A DNA stretch of 64,000 nt from Niallia sp052318935 (GCA_052318935.1 JBQRKO010000012.1), one strand, 5' to 3'; shown: positions 45,527 through 55,360, counted from the stretch's first letter. The notes: generated from the sequence alone by a model not told the origin. Program-made: numbers and translations.

Positions 45527-45581
45527 AAAAAACGACACCCCCAATTGGTACACAAAACAAACAATGAGGGTGTCGTTTTTT
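45527..45581. terminator. Bidirectional terminator after the GH31 pair
   Basis: AAAAAACGACACCC pairs with GGGTGTCGTTTTTT across a 27-nt loop. It separates the GH31 genes from the convergent binding-protein gene. Confidence 0.8.
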
Positions 45582-45625
45582 CTATATTTATGTTCAGCTA
45601 AAAGGCGCAGCTCTCCAACATTATT

Positions 45626-46888
45626 TCAATCAGAAGCAGATAATAGATAGTCTATCTCTTCTGCTGCTTGTGTCAGTCCCTTTTTTGGAGAGAGTTCGCC
45701 TTGAAAAATTTTATTCATATAAAGCGTGTAGACTTTATCTATTTCCTCCCAATTTTCCACCGATGGTCTTTGGAAAGAGTACTCTAGAGCTTCTTGGTAG
45801 GAAAGTGTGTAGGAATCCCGATTTACATTCATTGAATCTACTGCTTCTAAATTAGTCGGAAAAATCCCTGCTCTTGACATCATTAACTGAGCTTCCTTGC
45901 TTGCCATCCATCTTAAAAATGTCCAAGAAGCTTCTTTTTCCTCACTGCCCTTCATAATAACCAGATTTTCTCCATCTAGAAGGGAAGACGGCCCATTGTC
46001 ATGTGGGAAAGGGATGGCTATCGTACTTTTCAACGATCTATATAATTCTTTCTCTGTCCAAATATTGTAAAACCAAGGACCTTCACCGGTTATTAGCACA
46101 TTTCCACTTTTAACCCCCTCCCAGTTGTCTCCTCCCTCTTCTCCTACCATACGATCAATCAGCCCTTCTTTATAAAGGACCAATAGCTTTTCCACGGCAT
46201 GTACTGTTGCTTCTCCATTTAAATAGCCGGTTGCCGTTCTAAATTCAGCATCAGTCAGTGAACCTCCAAGACCATATATATATGGAAGAGTTCTCCAGAT
46301 ATTGAGCCCTCCTAGTCCAATGCGGTATCGCTCTTTTCCTGCAAGTTCTAGTATTTCCTCCATGGTATGAGGAGGCTGTGAATATCCGGCTTTCTCTAAA
46401 AGCTCCCGGTTAAAAATAGCCGCCTGTATGTAAAAATCCATTGGAAGGGAATAATATTTATTCTCATGGAAGCCTGCTGACAATGTCTTGTTGTTAAGAG
46501 TATGTAGGACTTTTTGAAAATCCGGAAAGTCATTTAAAGGCATAAGCAGCTTATTTTTGTAAAAATCCGGAACCCAGGCCACTTTCATTCGCGCGACATC
46601 TGGTCCGCGATTAGAGAAAGCACGGGCAATCAATGTATTTTTCAGTCCATTGTTATAAGGCTTTCTTACAGAAACTACTTTAATGCCAGGAAATTTCCGT
46701 TCAAAAGCAGGGATCATCTGACGTTCTAGAATTTGGCTTTCTTTATCACTGTATGTATGCCAAAACTCGATCATTTGCACATTATTTTTATTGTATGGTT
46801 GGACATTTTCCTTTGTAATAATCTTGGATTTTTCGCATCCAGCGGCTAAAACAACCAGCATAATAATAACTATCCGTCTAAGTATCAT
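45626..46888 (-). CDS. Extracellular sugar-binding lipoprotein, probable sensor accessory
   Basis: The 420-residue protein has a lipoprotein signal (VVLAAGC, Cys about 18) and the family-1 ABC solute-binding pattern (EFWHTYSDKESQ; FERKFPGIKV; GPDVARMKVAWVPDFY; WTFLRWMASKEAQ). Its start overlaps the stop of the YesM-like kinase by 4 bp, and no ABC permease is nearby. It therefore probably presents a sugar to the kinase rather than to a transporter, although it could serve permeases encoded elsewhere. Confidence 0.82.
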   Translation of the reverse strand: MILRRIVIIMLVVLAAGCEKSKIITKENVQPYNKNNVQMIEFWHTYSDKESQILERQMIPAFERKFPGIKVVSVRKPYNNGLKNTLIARAFSNRGPDVARMKVAWVPDFYKNKLLMPLNDFPDFQKVLHTLNNKTLSAGFHENKYYSLPMDFYIQAAIFNRELLEKAGYSQPPHTMEEILELAGKERYRIGLGGLNIWRTLPYIYGLGGSLTDAEFRTATGYLNGEATVHAVEKLLVLYKEGLIDRMVGEEGGDNWEGVKSGNVLITGEGPWFYNIWTEKELYRSLKSTIAIPFPHDNGPSSLLDGENLVIMKGSEEKEASWTFLRWMASKEAQLMMSRAGIFPTNLEAVDSMNVNRDSYTLSYQEALEYSFQRPSVENWEEIDKVYTLYMNKIFQGELSPKKGLTQAAEEIDYLLSASD

Positions 46889-48723
46889 TCTGCCTTTCTC
46901 TTCCCTTCCTGGCTATCGGATGCCAATGGTTTTCCAAGTATGATGCGGACAGTTGTTCCTTCTCCAAGACTGCTTGTAATTATCCACTTAGAGCAGCGAG
47001 CATAATAAAACCGCAGCGTATCGTAGACATGAAGCAGACCGATGCCCATTTCCCCTTTCGCTATAGCTTCCTCTTGATTGGATAATATCTTTATCTTTTC
47101 TTTAGAGATTCCGAGACCATTGTCCGAAACGATAAATTCCGTATATCCTCTCCTTCTTGTCCGTACGTGGATCCTGATGCGGCCGTCCGTTTCCTTAGGA
47201 ACAATACCATGAAAAATGGCATTTTCGACCAATGGTTGAAGGAGCATTCGAGGAATAACCAATTCCTTCGCTTTCGCATCTACATCTATATCCAAAACAA
47301 AAGATTTTTCGTACCGCATCTCCAAAATGGCAATATATTTTTTTAAAAAGTCCAATTCCTCCTCTAACGTTATCATAATGCCGCTTTTGCCCATATGGGA
47401 ATCCAAGAGGCGGATCAATGCCTTCAAGCATAATGAAGCCCTATCATTCTCATTCGATTTAATAAACCACCATAGCATATTCAGGGTATTCAGCAGAAAA
47501 TGTGGATGAATACGATGCATCGCAGCCCGCAGCTTTGCCTGAAGCTTCTCCCCCTGCTCTTCCTTCACCTGAGAGATAAGCTGTTCTATTTCTTCAAGCA
47601 TACTGTTAAACTGCTCGCTTAAGAGACCTATTTCATCATTGGATCTCACATTTGTCCTTACTGTTAAATCACCATTCTTGACCTTCTGCATATCAAGGGC
47701 AAGCTGATTAATAGGCTCTGTAATCCTGTCAACCATCAGCAGTCCAACTACTATAGAAAACAGCGCAAGAAAACCAGAGGAAATAAAGAGAAAAATCTGA
47801 AGCCGATCCAATTCTCCCGTGATTTCATGAACAGGCACTGTACCCACAATCATCCATCCGTTGCTCAGCGGCTGCTTGATTCCATAATAAGGAGTTTTAT
47901 TCAAGGTATATTCAAATTCGGCAAAATCTTTGTCCATAATATGTTTGCGCAAATTAGGGATTTCTACTCTTTTGTTAATTAATTTAAGATCAGGGTGGAT
48001 CATAATTTTCCCTTCTGAATCGACAACGAAAAATTTCCCCGTCTTTCCCAGCTGCAACTGATCAAGTACATTTAAGATAGAACGGCCATTCAAATTTACT
48101 TGAATAAATCCGATGCGGTTTCTATCTTTAAAATTTTTCAGCACCCTCCCAATAGGAAGAATCAGTTCAGTATTAGCTCCCCCTCCAATTAAGCGGTCAT
48201 ACTGCAGCTCTTGCCAAACCAGACCGCCATCCTTCTGTTTAGCTTCTTCAATCCACTCCTGATCAGAAGCACGCATCCGTATTAGCTTGTACATGGACGA
48301 ATTATACATATATGGGGAAAAAACGCTTCCTGCCCAGTTATTTTCCCCTTCTTTCCATACATAAACATTTTCAACAAAGGAATTCGAATAAACAACTTGG
48401 TTTAACATGCTGTTCATATATTGAAAAGTCTCGCCCTGCTCTTCCACCTCGTTTCTGTTTATATTCATAACCGAGGCCTGAATGTCTGTACTGCTAAAGA
48501 TTAGATCCGATGTATCACTTCCCGATTTAAAAATAAAAGAAAGAGACTCTGCTGTTTGTTTTGCAATTTGAATGGTATTTTCCCGTACGTTTTTTTTCAC
48601 AACGGAAGTAGATTCTATATTAAAAGCAAAACTTAAAATAAAGGTAGGAAATAAGATAACAAATAAAAAAACTAGTATTATCTTAAATACAAAGCGGTTG
48701 GAAAACTTGAGCGTTCGAATCAT
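46885..48723 (-). CDS. YesM-like sensor histidine kinase
   Basis: The start at 48723 follows AAAGGTGGACTCTCC (612 aa). A helix at about 10-33, a long external dCache-like domain to about 300 and a second helix are followed by HAMP (RITEPINQLALDMQKVKNGDLTV), the His_kinase box AAMHRIHPHFLLNTLN and HATPase (DNGLGIS). This is the YesM class that pairs with YesN regulators. It is translationally coupled to the sugar-binding lipoprotein and separated from its probable regulator by the GH31 genes. Confidence 0.9.
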   Translation of the reverse strand: MIRTLKFSNRFVFKIILVFLFVILFPTFILSFAFNIESTSVVKKNVRENTIQIAKQTAESLSFIFKSGSDTSDLIFSSTDIQASVMNINRNEVEEQGETFQYMNSMLNQVVYSNSFVENVYVWKEGENNWAGSVFSPYMYNSSMYKLIRMRASDQEWIEEAKQKDGGLVWQELQYDRLIGGGANTELILPIGRVLKNFKDRNRIGFIQVNLNGRSILNVLDQLQLGKTGKFFVVDSEGKIMIHPDLKLINKRVEIPNLRKHIMDKDFAEFEYTLNKTPYYGIKQPLSNGWMIVGTVPVHEITGELDRLQIFLFISSGFLALFSIVVGLLMVDRITEPINQLALDMQKVKNGDLTVRTNVRSNDEIGLLSEQFNSMLEEIEQLISQVKEEQGEKLQAKLRAAMHRIHPHFLLNTLNMLWWFIKSNENDRASLCLKALIRLLDSHMGKSGIMITLEEELDFLKKYIAILEMRYEKSFVLDIDVDAKAKELVIPRMLLQPLVENAIFHGIVPKETDGRIRIHVRTRRRGYTEFIVSDNGLGISKEKIKILSNQEEAIAKGEMGIGLLHVYDTLRFYYARCSKWIITSSLGEGTTVRIILGKPLASDSQEGKRKAE

Positions 48724-48970
48724 GGAGAGTCCACCTTTATTGGTTTTCTCCAAGTATACATGAAATGTCAGGAAAATTTAAAGGTACTTAAATAAGATGA
48801 TAAATGAACTAGAACCTTCTACTATATATGTATTTTCACTGAGTATATCGCCCTCTTTTTCTGGTTTACAGTTTTCGAAACTTTTTCCAAATAAGCAGAA
48901 ATAAACAGCTTTACTATAGTATGGCGGATCAAACTAACTAGTTGCCAATTTTTTCTTAATACCGCAGTGT

Positions 48971-49698
48971 ATGTATACTTATCCTGTGTTAGAAATCAAC
49001 GGAAGTCCTGAGTATGTCAGAAGCGCTTGTGAAGCTAGTTTGAAAAGACTGCAGACCGATTACATTGATTTGTACTATTTGCATCGTTTAGATCCAAGAG
49101 TCCCAATTGAAGAAACAGTGGTCGCAATGAAACGATTAGTCGAAGAAGGAAAAGTGCGTCATATTGGACTGTCAGAAGTTTCTTCCCAAACGATAAAACG
49201 AGCGCATAAAGTTCATCCGATCGCCGCATTACAATCTGAGTTTTCGATTTGGACGAGAGATGTAGAGACAGAAATATTACCTACTTGCCAGACACTAGGC
49301 ATTACAATGGGGTACCTTATAGTTCACTAGGCAGAGGATTTCTAACAGGTAAAATCGTTTCTGTTGATGAACTTGATTCAAACGACTTTAGAAGAAAATC
49401 GCCAAGGTTTCAAGGGGATAACTTAAGTACAACTACAGTTAGTAAGGCTGATTGAAGAGTTAGCAGAACAGCTAAACATATCCTCTACCCTATTAGCTCT
49501 TGCTTGGCTATTAGCAAAAGGCGACAACATTTACCAATTCCAGGAACAAAAAGAATACAATATTTGCAGGAAAACATTAGTGCAGTGGATGTTCTTTTGC
49601 CAGAGGACATCAAAAATAAATTAGATGAAATAGCCCCAATTGGCGCAGCCGCTGGTGAGAGGTACCATGAAGCTGGGATTAGTTTGATCGATAAATAA
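48971..49698 (+). pseudogene. Aldo-keto reductase pseudogene
   Basis: Three frames in succession carry parts of a YajO/AKR13-like aldo-keto reductase: GSPEYVRSACEASLKRLQTDYIDLYYLHRLDP...KVRHIGLSEVS, then PYSSLGRGFLTGKI...FRRKSPRFQGDN, then LPIPGTKRIQYLQENISAVD. The N-terminal ~80 residues with the catalytic Asp/Tyr are missing, and there are at least two frameshifts. It is non-functional. Confidence 0.85.
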
Positions 49699-49917
49699 CT
49701 TTAGGTTGTATTTTCCCCTTCTTTTACGATAGTGCTTGTATAGGAAGGGGAGTAATGGGATTTTTTTGTTTGTGATATAAAGAGGAATTTAAATGAATTG
49801 TTATGAAGAATGTGGTGTAAACAAAGATCCTTTCCTTCCTTTACTTGTTTTTAAAAATAGCAATTTCTCTCTCATTACGCACTGCTTTTTCCCATATAAA
49901 GTCCTGATCTATCTTTA

Positions 49918-50091
49918 TTATGTTAGTTTTTCTAAGATTTGGCCATGACGTTCTTCATTCTTATTTTCCATCTCCTCTAGTTTATTATCAATTTTCATTT
50001 CTATCACATGTAGTTTTTGATTCGTGTTTCCTACCATTTTAACTAATTGCGTCAACACATTCTCAATTCTATCTAGTCTTTCCTCTTGCAT
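49918..50091 (-). CDS. Small coiled-coil protein
   Basis: The 57-residue product (ATG 50091 behind GTGGGAGGTGAAAGAA) is almost entirely heptad-like helix (ERLDRIENVLTQLVKMVGNTNQKLHVIEMKIDNKLEEMENKNEERH). Such short coiled-coil proteins are common in Bacillus and phage genomes; the function is unknown. Confidence 0.6.
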   Translation of the reverse strand: MQEERLDRIENVLTQLVKMVGNTNQKLHVIEMKIDNKLEEMENKNEERHGQILEKLT

Positions 50092-50166
50092 TTCTTTCAC
50101 CTCCCACTTTACAATTTCAAAAAGAAAGAGACAGCAATTAGATAACTGCCTCTTCCTTTATCCTTT

Positions 50167-51018
50167 TTACTGCGCCTCTTCATTCCAATTGAAAATTTCA
50201 CCATCATTCTGTTCTGGCAAAAATGGTACGATGGTCGATTTATCCTTAGACTTTCCCATTAGCGCCTTAATCTGTCTTCCAATATTTTTTTTATTTTCAT
50301 TTGAAACGAGTCCAAAAGGCAATTCAGCCGCTCTACCAAAATAAATGGTTGTTCGTTTATTGTTGCTTAACTTGACTTTTTTACTATTAATTAAGTACGG
50401 CCTATCCTTTTGTAATGTATAGATAGTTTCCCAATCACTTACTGATTCGAATTGGATTTTGCCAAGATGTTCTCCAGCAACTGAAATGAAGATAATATCA
50501 GGCTGTAGATAATCGACTAATTGATGCCAAAGTTGAACACCTTTTGTTTGCAGTTCTATTTGTACATTTTTGCCTAAATCATCCCAGGTAGGATGAATTG
50601 CTAACGGTGAGCAAATATCTGTATGGAGAGCCATATTTTCTTTACCAGCATAAAAACTAGCATCCAATCCATTCAATAAATATTCAAAGGAAGAATTGTA
50701 CCAATCTTTATATGGATTTTCTTCAAAATAATGCTCTAACGCGTCAATGTATTGTTGATCAAAATGGTAATAATGGTCTTGTTTCATCGATTGAAATCTT
50801 TGGAAAGGGTCTGTTTTAGGAAAATCCCTCTTTGAAGGACTCAGACCAACTGTTATGATACGAATAGGGGATTCAAAATATTTTTTGCTGTTGCCAAAAT
50901 ATAAAATTGGCATCGAAGGTTTAACTACATACGAAAAATCTTTGTGTGTTTCATACATGTCCCAATACGCTTTAATTAAATGGTTTAGTTTTGCCTCTTG
51001 AATAACAATAAAAATCAT
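50167..51018 (-). CDS. Hypothetical protein, possibly uracil-DNA-glycosylase-like fold
   Basis: About 283 residues from ATG 51018; the longer frame to 51057 and internal starts are not excluded. No family is firmly recognised. RIITVGLSPSKRDFP (about 52-66) and HTDICSPLAIHPTW (about 129-142) are arranged like motifs 1 and 2 of UDG-superfamily proteins, and PDIIFISVAGEHLG could be the strand before motif 3, but this is a weak resemblance. The gene is monocistronic apart from the small coiled-coil gene downstream. Confidence 0.6.
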   Translation of the reverse strand: MIFIVIQEAKLNHLIKAYWDMYETHKDFSYVVKPSMPILYFGNSKKYFESPIRIITVGLSPSKRDFPKTDPFQRFQSMKQDHYYHFDQQYIDALEHYFEENPYKDWYNSSFEYLLNGLDASFYAGKENMALHTDICSPLAIHPTWDDLGKNVQIELQTKGVQLWHQLVDYLQPDIIFISVAGEHLGKIQFESVSDWETIYTLQKDRPYLINSKKVKLSNNKRTTIYFGRAAELPFGLVSNENKKNIGRQIKALMGKSKDKSTIVPFLPEQNDGEIFNWNEEAQ

Positions 51019-51057
51019 CCTTTCAATTTTATTACAAACTACTTGCAAAGTTATCAT

Positions 51058-51322
51058 TATTTTCTTAATATTTATATTTCGCTTTTACTACGAGCAATTC
51101 CTTCCTATTATTATGTCCCTTAAAAATATTTTTTCGTGCATTTGTTTATATTCTTCTTTTTCCGCGATACTTCCAGTTTTTCCGCGTTTCTCTGCTTTTT
51201 TCCGCCGTCGCACCTCTTTTTGCAAAACGACAACCTTTCTTTCTGTAGATGCCCCGAATGGCTGCTATCCAGTCTCCCTTCTTTACATCATAAAAGGGCG
51301 CCCATTTCTGAGCACCCCTCTT
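51058..51322. other. Intergenic region
   Basis: No gene is supported. A hairpin (GGGTGC/GGCGCCC on the minus strand, about 51295-51325) can terminate the ssu operon. Pyrimidine-rich plus-strand frames here are low-complexity artefacts. Confidence 0.45.
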
Positions 51323-52462
51323 TCATTTTACTTTTTCTCGTTGTGGAAAATAATCATTACCCACTGTTTCTCCCTGCAAGAAAGCCAACGAATCATTACT
51401 TCCCCTATTTCTTTTAAAATTTAGCAATGGAAAAACCAATTCAGCAAAATGATACGCTTCTTCCAAATGCGGATATCCGGAGAAGATAAACGACTCAATC
51501 CCTATTTCTTGGTATTCTTTAATTCGCGCTGCCACAGATTCAGGGCTGCCGACCAATGCTGTTCCCGCACCACCGCGTGTCAATCCTACCCCAGCCCACA
51601 AGTTAGGGCTGATTTCTAATTTACTGCGGTCGCCTTTATGCAGTTCAAACATTCTTCTTTGTCCTGTTGAATCTTGACGGCTAAGTGTTGTTTGGGCTTT
51701 TGCTATCACATCGTCATCTACATACTTAATTAATCGTTCTGCAGCTTCCCATGCTTCCGCTTCTGTTTCTCTGACAATCACGTGAAGACGGATGCCAAAG
51801 CGGACCGTTCTGCCTTTTTTCTCCGCTTTCGCTTTTACTGATGCAATTTTTTCTTTCACTTGTTCAAGCGGCTCCCCCCAAGTCAAGTAAACATCTGTAT
51901 GTTCAGCCGCCACTTCCTGTCCTGCTTCTGATGATCCTCCAAAATAAATTGGCGGCCGTGGAGATTGATACGCAGGAAATAACAAGCTACTATTTTTTAC
52001 TCTAATATGCTCTCCATCAAAATTTACATCGTCTCCTTCTAAAAGAGATTTCCATACTTTCATAAACTCATCTGTTTGTTGATAGCGTTCATCATGCGAT
52101 AAGAAAACACCATCACCAGCTAGTTCAACAGGATCCCCACCAGCTACAACATTAATCAGTAATCTTCCTTCTGAAATATGATCTAAAGCAGAAGCCATTC
52201 TTGCCGCAACTGGTGGCTGCATTAATCCTGGCCGCACCGCTACTAAAAATTTAAGATATCTTGTTTCAGCTGCTAATGCAGAAGCAGTAATCCATGGATC
52301 TTGGCAGGATCGTCCTGTCGGCAATAACACCCCTGTATAGCCTAATTGATCTGCTGCCTGCGCGATTTGTTTTAAATAAGGATATTTAAAAGATCTTCCT
52401 CCTGTAGGTGTACCTAAATAATGACCGTCCCCGTGAGTAGGTATAAACCAAAGTATTTCCAT
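51323..52462 (-). CDS. ssuD: FMNH2-dependent alkanesulfonate monooxygenase
   Basis: The start at 52462 (MEILWFIPTHGDGHYLG) matches the known SsuD N-terminus; upstream ATGs add only five residues. The 379-residue luciferase-fold enzyme cleaves C1-C10 alkanesulfonates to an aldehyde and sulfite using reduced flavin. Visible family regions are FLVAVRPGLMQPPVAARMAS, LINVVAGGDP and PPIYFGGSSEAG. Last gene of ssuBACD. Confidence 0.93.
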   Translation of the reverse strand: MEILWFIPTHGDGHYLGTPTGGRSFKYPYLKQIAQAADQLGYTGVLLPTGRSCQDPWITASALAAETRYLKFLVAVRPGLMQPPVAARMASALDHISEGRLLINVVAGGDPVELAGDGVFLSHDERYQQTDEFMKVWKSLLEGDDVNFDGEHIRVKNSSLLFPAYQSPRPPIYFGGSSEAGQEVAAEHTDVYLTWGEPLEQVKEKIASVKAKAEKKGRTVRFGIRLHVIVRETEAEAWEAAERLIKYVDDDVIAKAQTTLSRQDSTGQRRMFELHKGDRSKLEISPNLWAGVGLTRGGAGTALVGSPESVAARIKEYQEIGIESFIFSGYPHLEEAYHFAELVFPLLNFKRNRGSNDSLAFLQGETVGNDYFPQREKVK

Positions 52463-52488
52463 TTTCATCTCTCCCATCCTTTTAAAAA

Positions 52489-53337
52489 TTAGTTTTTCCC
52501 TTGGTAACTATCTCGCCATTTTAATAATCTTTTTTCCAATACTCTGACAAAGGAGTCTGTTAACTTCCCTACTACTGCAAAAATAATAATTCCTACAAAA
52601 ACAACACTTGTTTGTGAAAATTGCCTTGCATCCATAATCATATAGCCAATGCCAGCAGTTGAGCCCATCAGTTCCGCAACGACTAGCCCTAGCCATGCAA
52701 CGCCAAGTGATAAGCGAACTCCTAATAAGATATTTGGAAGTGCCGCTGGCAAAATCAACTTCGTCATCTGTTTTAAGGGACTAAATTCCAATACTTTTGC
52801 CACTTCAAATAATTTTTTGTCGACCCCTCTTATTCCTTGAAAAGTGTTTATATATATAGGAAAGAAAGCACCCATGCTAATTAATAAAACCTTAGAAATC
52901 TCGCCAAATCCAAACCATAAAATGAATAAAGGCGTTACTGCTAAATGCGGAACAGTCCGCAGCATTTGCAAAGAAGGATCTAAATAATCCTCTGATTTTC
53001 TGGAAAACCCGACGATTGCTCCTAAAATAATTCCTATGCCTCCCCCTAATAAGAAACCAACAACAGCACGCCAAATGCTTATTTTCAAATTAGCCCATAA
53101 TTCTCCTGAAACAATTAGGTCTTTAAACGATAGAACGATTTCTTGTGGCGTGGGCAGTACAATGGGAGAAACTAATTGCAAAGTTCCAACTAATTGCCAA
53201 ACAGCAAGGATAATAACAGGAAGAACCAGTCCCTTTAGAATCGTTTGCGCAATCCCTTTTTTCCCTTTCTCTCGTTTTCTTGCTGTAACCTTTACTGGTT
53301 GCACTTGACCAGCGATTGCCTTTACGTCACTCATCAT
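52489..53337 (-). CDS. ssuC: Aliphatic sulfonate ABC permease
   Basis: The 282-residue permease has six helices and the EAA loop EVAKVLEFSPLKQMTKLILPAAL (about 178-200). Its ATG overlaps the original ssuA stop (ATGA at 53334-53337), so it is normally coupled to ssuA translation; with ssuA now ending early, coupling is probably weakened. Confidence 0.9.
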   Translation of the reverse strand: MMSDVKAIAGQVQPVKVTARKREKGKKGIAQTILKGLVLPVIILAVWQLVGTLQLVSPIVLPTPQEIVLSFKDLIVSGELWANLKISIWRAVVGFLLGGGIGIILGAIVGFSRKSEDYLDPSLQMLRTVPHLAVTPLFILWFGFGEISKVLLISMGAFFPIYINTFQGIRGVDKKLFEVAKVLEFSPLKQMTKLILPAALPNILLGVRLSLGVAWLGLVVAELMGSTAGIGYMIMDARQFSQTSVVFVGIIIFAVVGKLTDSFVRVLEKRLLKWRDSYQGKN

Positions 53338-54338
53338 TTTCCACCTTCCTCTTTCGAAGACTTTAGTGCTTCCTCAATAAACGAATTATCAACTACTTCT
53401 TTTACATCAATTTTTTTGCGAATCGCACCAATGCGATATTGAAAATCCGCCGTTTCCTGTTGTGCTTGGATTATTTCATCCGTCACAGGATTATTCGTTG
53501 CCTCTGTATTATTTTAAACACTCTCTACTATCTTTTTATCTAGTTTTTTTGCTTTTGCATAAATATCGACGACTTCTTCTCTATGTTCTTTTTGGTAAGT
53601 TACTGCTTTTTGTATCACCTGTAAAAATCTCACCGTTTCCTTAGGATGCTGATCGGAAAAGTCACTTCGAACAAGCAAGAAAGCCGGAGAGTATAGGTTA
53701 TCTAGTGCTTCTCCATTCGCAAGCACCTTTGCCCCATTATTAATGGTTTCAATAGAGATAAATGGTTCCCATATTGACCACGCATCTACTGAACCACTAT
53801 CAAAAGCTGGCTTCGCTTCATCTGGCTGTAATTGAATTACTTGTACATCATCTGGCTTCAACCCTGCTTTATCGATCGCCTTATAAAGAAAATCAAATCC
53901 ACTGCTTCCTTTTGCAACTGCTACCTTTTTGCCTTTTAAATCTTGAATACTCTTAATATCACTATCTTTATTTACTAAAATGGCATTTCCTTTTAAACCA
54001 TCTTGATAAACTGACAGTTCTTTAAATCCAATTCCTGCTGCCTGTGCAGCAATAACTGGTGAATTTCCAACACCTGCAAAATCAATTTTCCCAGCTGAAA
54101 CTCCCTCAAATTGCGGAGGACCACTTTGAAACTCCGTCCACTTTACTTGTATGCCATCCTTTTTAAATTCTTCTTCAAACCAACCTTTCTCCTTCGCCAA
54201 CAAAAGCGGCGTTAAGCTTTGTTGGATAGCGATATTAATCACTTTTAGCTTTTCCTTGCTGCCGGCACTTTGTTTAGCACCGCATCCTGTTAAAAGCAAA
54301 AGTAGAAATACTGTAAAAATAATAGTTGTCTTTTTCAT
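53334..54338 (-). pseudogene. ssuA: Sulfonate-binding lipoprotein with premature stop
   Basis: The frame begins with a lipoprotein signal (FLLLLLTGCGAK) and reads as SsuA for 274 codons to a TAA at 53514-53516. It then stays open for 59 more codons (NNTEATNNPVTDEI... ending SSKEEGGK) to a TGA overlapping ssuC. The full 333-residue length is the family norm, so a single nonsense change has removed the C-terminal helices. The truncated protein may still bind sulfonate, be unstable, or be a sequencing error. Confidence 0.85.
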
Positions 54339-54358
54339 CGTTGATTCCCCCCAATTAG

Positions 54359-55126
54359 TTAGATGCTTAGTCCCTCTATATAAGATTCGTTCTCCGTATG
54401 TTCAAATTCTTTTAAAACACTTTGCCTGAATGTCTGAAAATCCGGCGAAGTTCGATTTCTTGGATAAGATAATGGAATTTTCAGCTCTTTGTAAACCTTT
54501 CCTGGCTTTGCCTTCATAATCGCCAATCTGTTTCCTAAATATATGGATTCCTCGATATCATGTGTTACTAGAATCATGGCCATTTTTTTCTTTTGCCAAA
54601 TATCCAACAGAACATCCTGCAGGTGCTTCCTAGTAAAAGCATCCAGTGCTCCAAATGGTTCATCCAGCAATAAAACTTCCGGCTCGCGCAATAGCGCTCT
54701 TGCAATTGCCACCCGCTGTGACATGCCGCCAGACAATTCTTTCGGATACAATTTCTCTGAACCTTTTAATCTTACAATCTCAATCAGCTCATCCACTTTT
54801 CTTCGCACTTCTTTATTTTTTAAAGACAGGTCAGCTGCAATATTTTCTTCCACCGTTAGCCATGGAAATAGCCGATGTTCTTGAAAAATAAATCCTTGTT
54901 GAATGCCGGCTCCTTTTACAATTCGGTCATTAATCGTAATTGTCCCTTCATAATTTGTATCAAGACCGGCTATGATTTTTAGCAAGGTGCTTTTCCCACA
55001 TCCGCTTGGACCAATTATCGTAAGGAAATCCTGCTTCTCAATTGCTAGATTAATAGTTTCCAGCGCCTTTACTTGTTTACTTCCTTGAGTAAATGATTTA
55101 TTTTTTACCACCACTGAAATTGCCAT
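54359..55126 (-). CDS. ssuB: Aliphatic sulfonate ABC ATP-binding protein
   Basis: The start at 55126 (behind GTAGAGAGGGGCGATAAA) gives 255 residues, the usual SsuB size. Motifs are Walker A GPSGCGKSTLL, signature LSGGMSQRVAIARAL and Walker B LLLDEPFGALD. First gene of the operon, downstream of a leader that contains a terminator. Confidence 0.92.
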   Translation of the reverse strand: MAISVVVKNKSFTQGSKQVKALETINLAIEKQDFLTIIGPSGCGKSTLLKIIAGLDTNYEGTITINDRIVKGAGIQQGFIFQEHRLFPWLTVEENIAADLSLKNKEVRRKVDELIEIVRLKGSEKLYPKELSGGMSQRVAIARALLREPEVLLLDEPFGALDAFTRKHLQDVLLDIWQKKKMAMILVTHDIEESIYLGNRLAIMKAKPGKVYKELKIPLSYPRNRTSPDFQTFRQSVLKEFEHTENESYIEGLSI

Positions 55127-55247
55127 TTTATCGCCCCTCTCTACTTCTCCAATAAAAGTAAACTGTATGTATTTCAACAAAAACAAATTAATTCGATAAA
55201 TTTAATCGGTTTTAAAGCCATTTTTCCCCTTCCCCTTTATAGCTTAT

Positions 55248-55290
55248 AAAAAAAGACATATTTTCCGCCATCTAAATGGAGAAAATATGC
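55248..55290 (-). terminator. Terminator inside the ssu leader (possible attenuator)
   Basis: On the minus strand GCATATTTTC(T)CCAT...ATGG(C)GGAAAATATG is followed by TCTTTTTTT. It lies between the promoter (55331-55360) and ssuB. Just before it are two more small dyads (GCTATT/AATAGC and CGG/CCG). No S-box or T-box core was found. Confidence 0.6.
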
Positions 55291-55330
55291 CTTCGGTTTT
55301 CCGATCAGCTATTAAGATTTCTTGAATAGC

Positions 55331-55360
55331 ATTGTAATACAAAGTTTTCCACGTTGTCAA
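55331..55360 (-). promoter_or_regulatory. Promoter of the ssu leader
   Basis: The minus strand has TTGACA (55360-55355) and TACAAT (55336-55331) with an 18-bp spacer. The expected start is near 55324, about 200 nt before ssuB. Confidence 0.6.

Noticed and set aside
51113..51424. Plus-strand Phe/Ser/Pro-rich frames before ssuD
   Set aside because: Pyrimidine-rich low-complexity DNA overlapping the ssuD end; no start signal.
55127..55330. S-box or T-box riboswitch before ssuB
   Set aside because: No conserved riboswitch core was found; only generic hairpins and a terminator.
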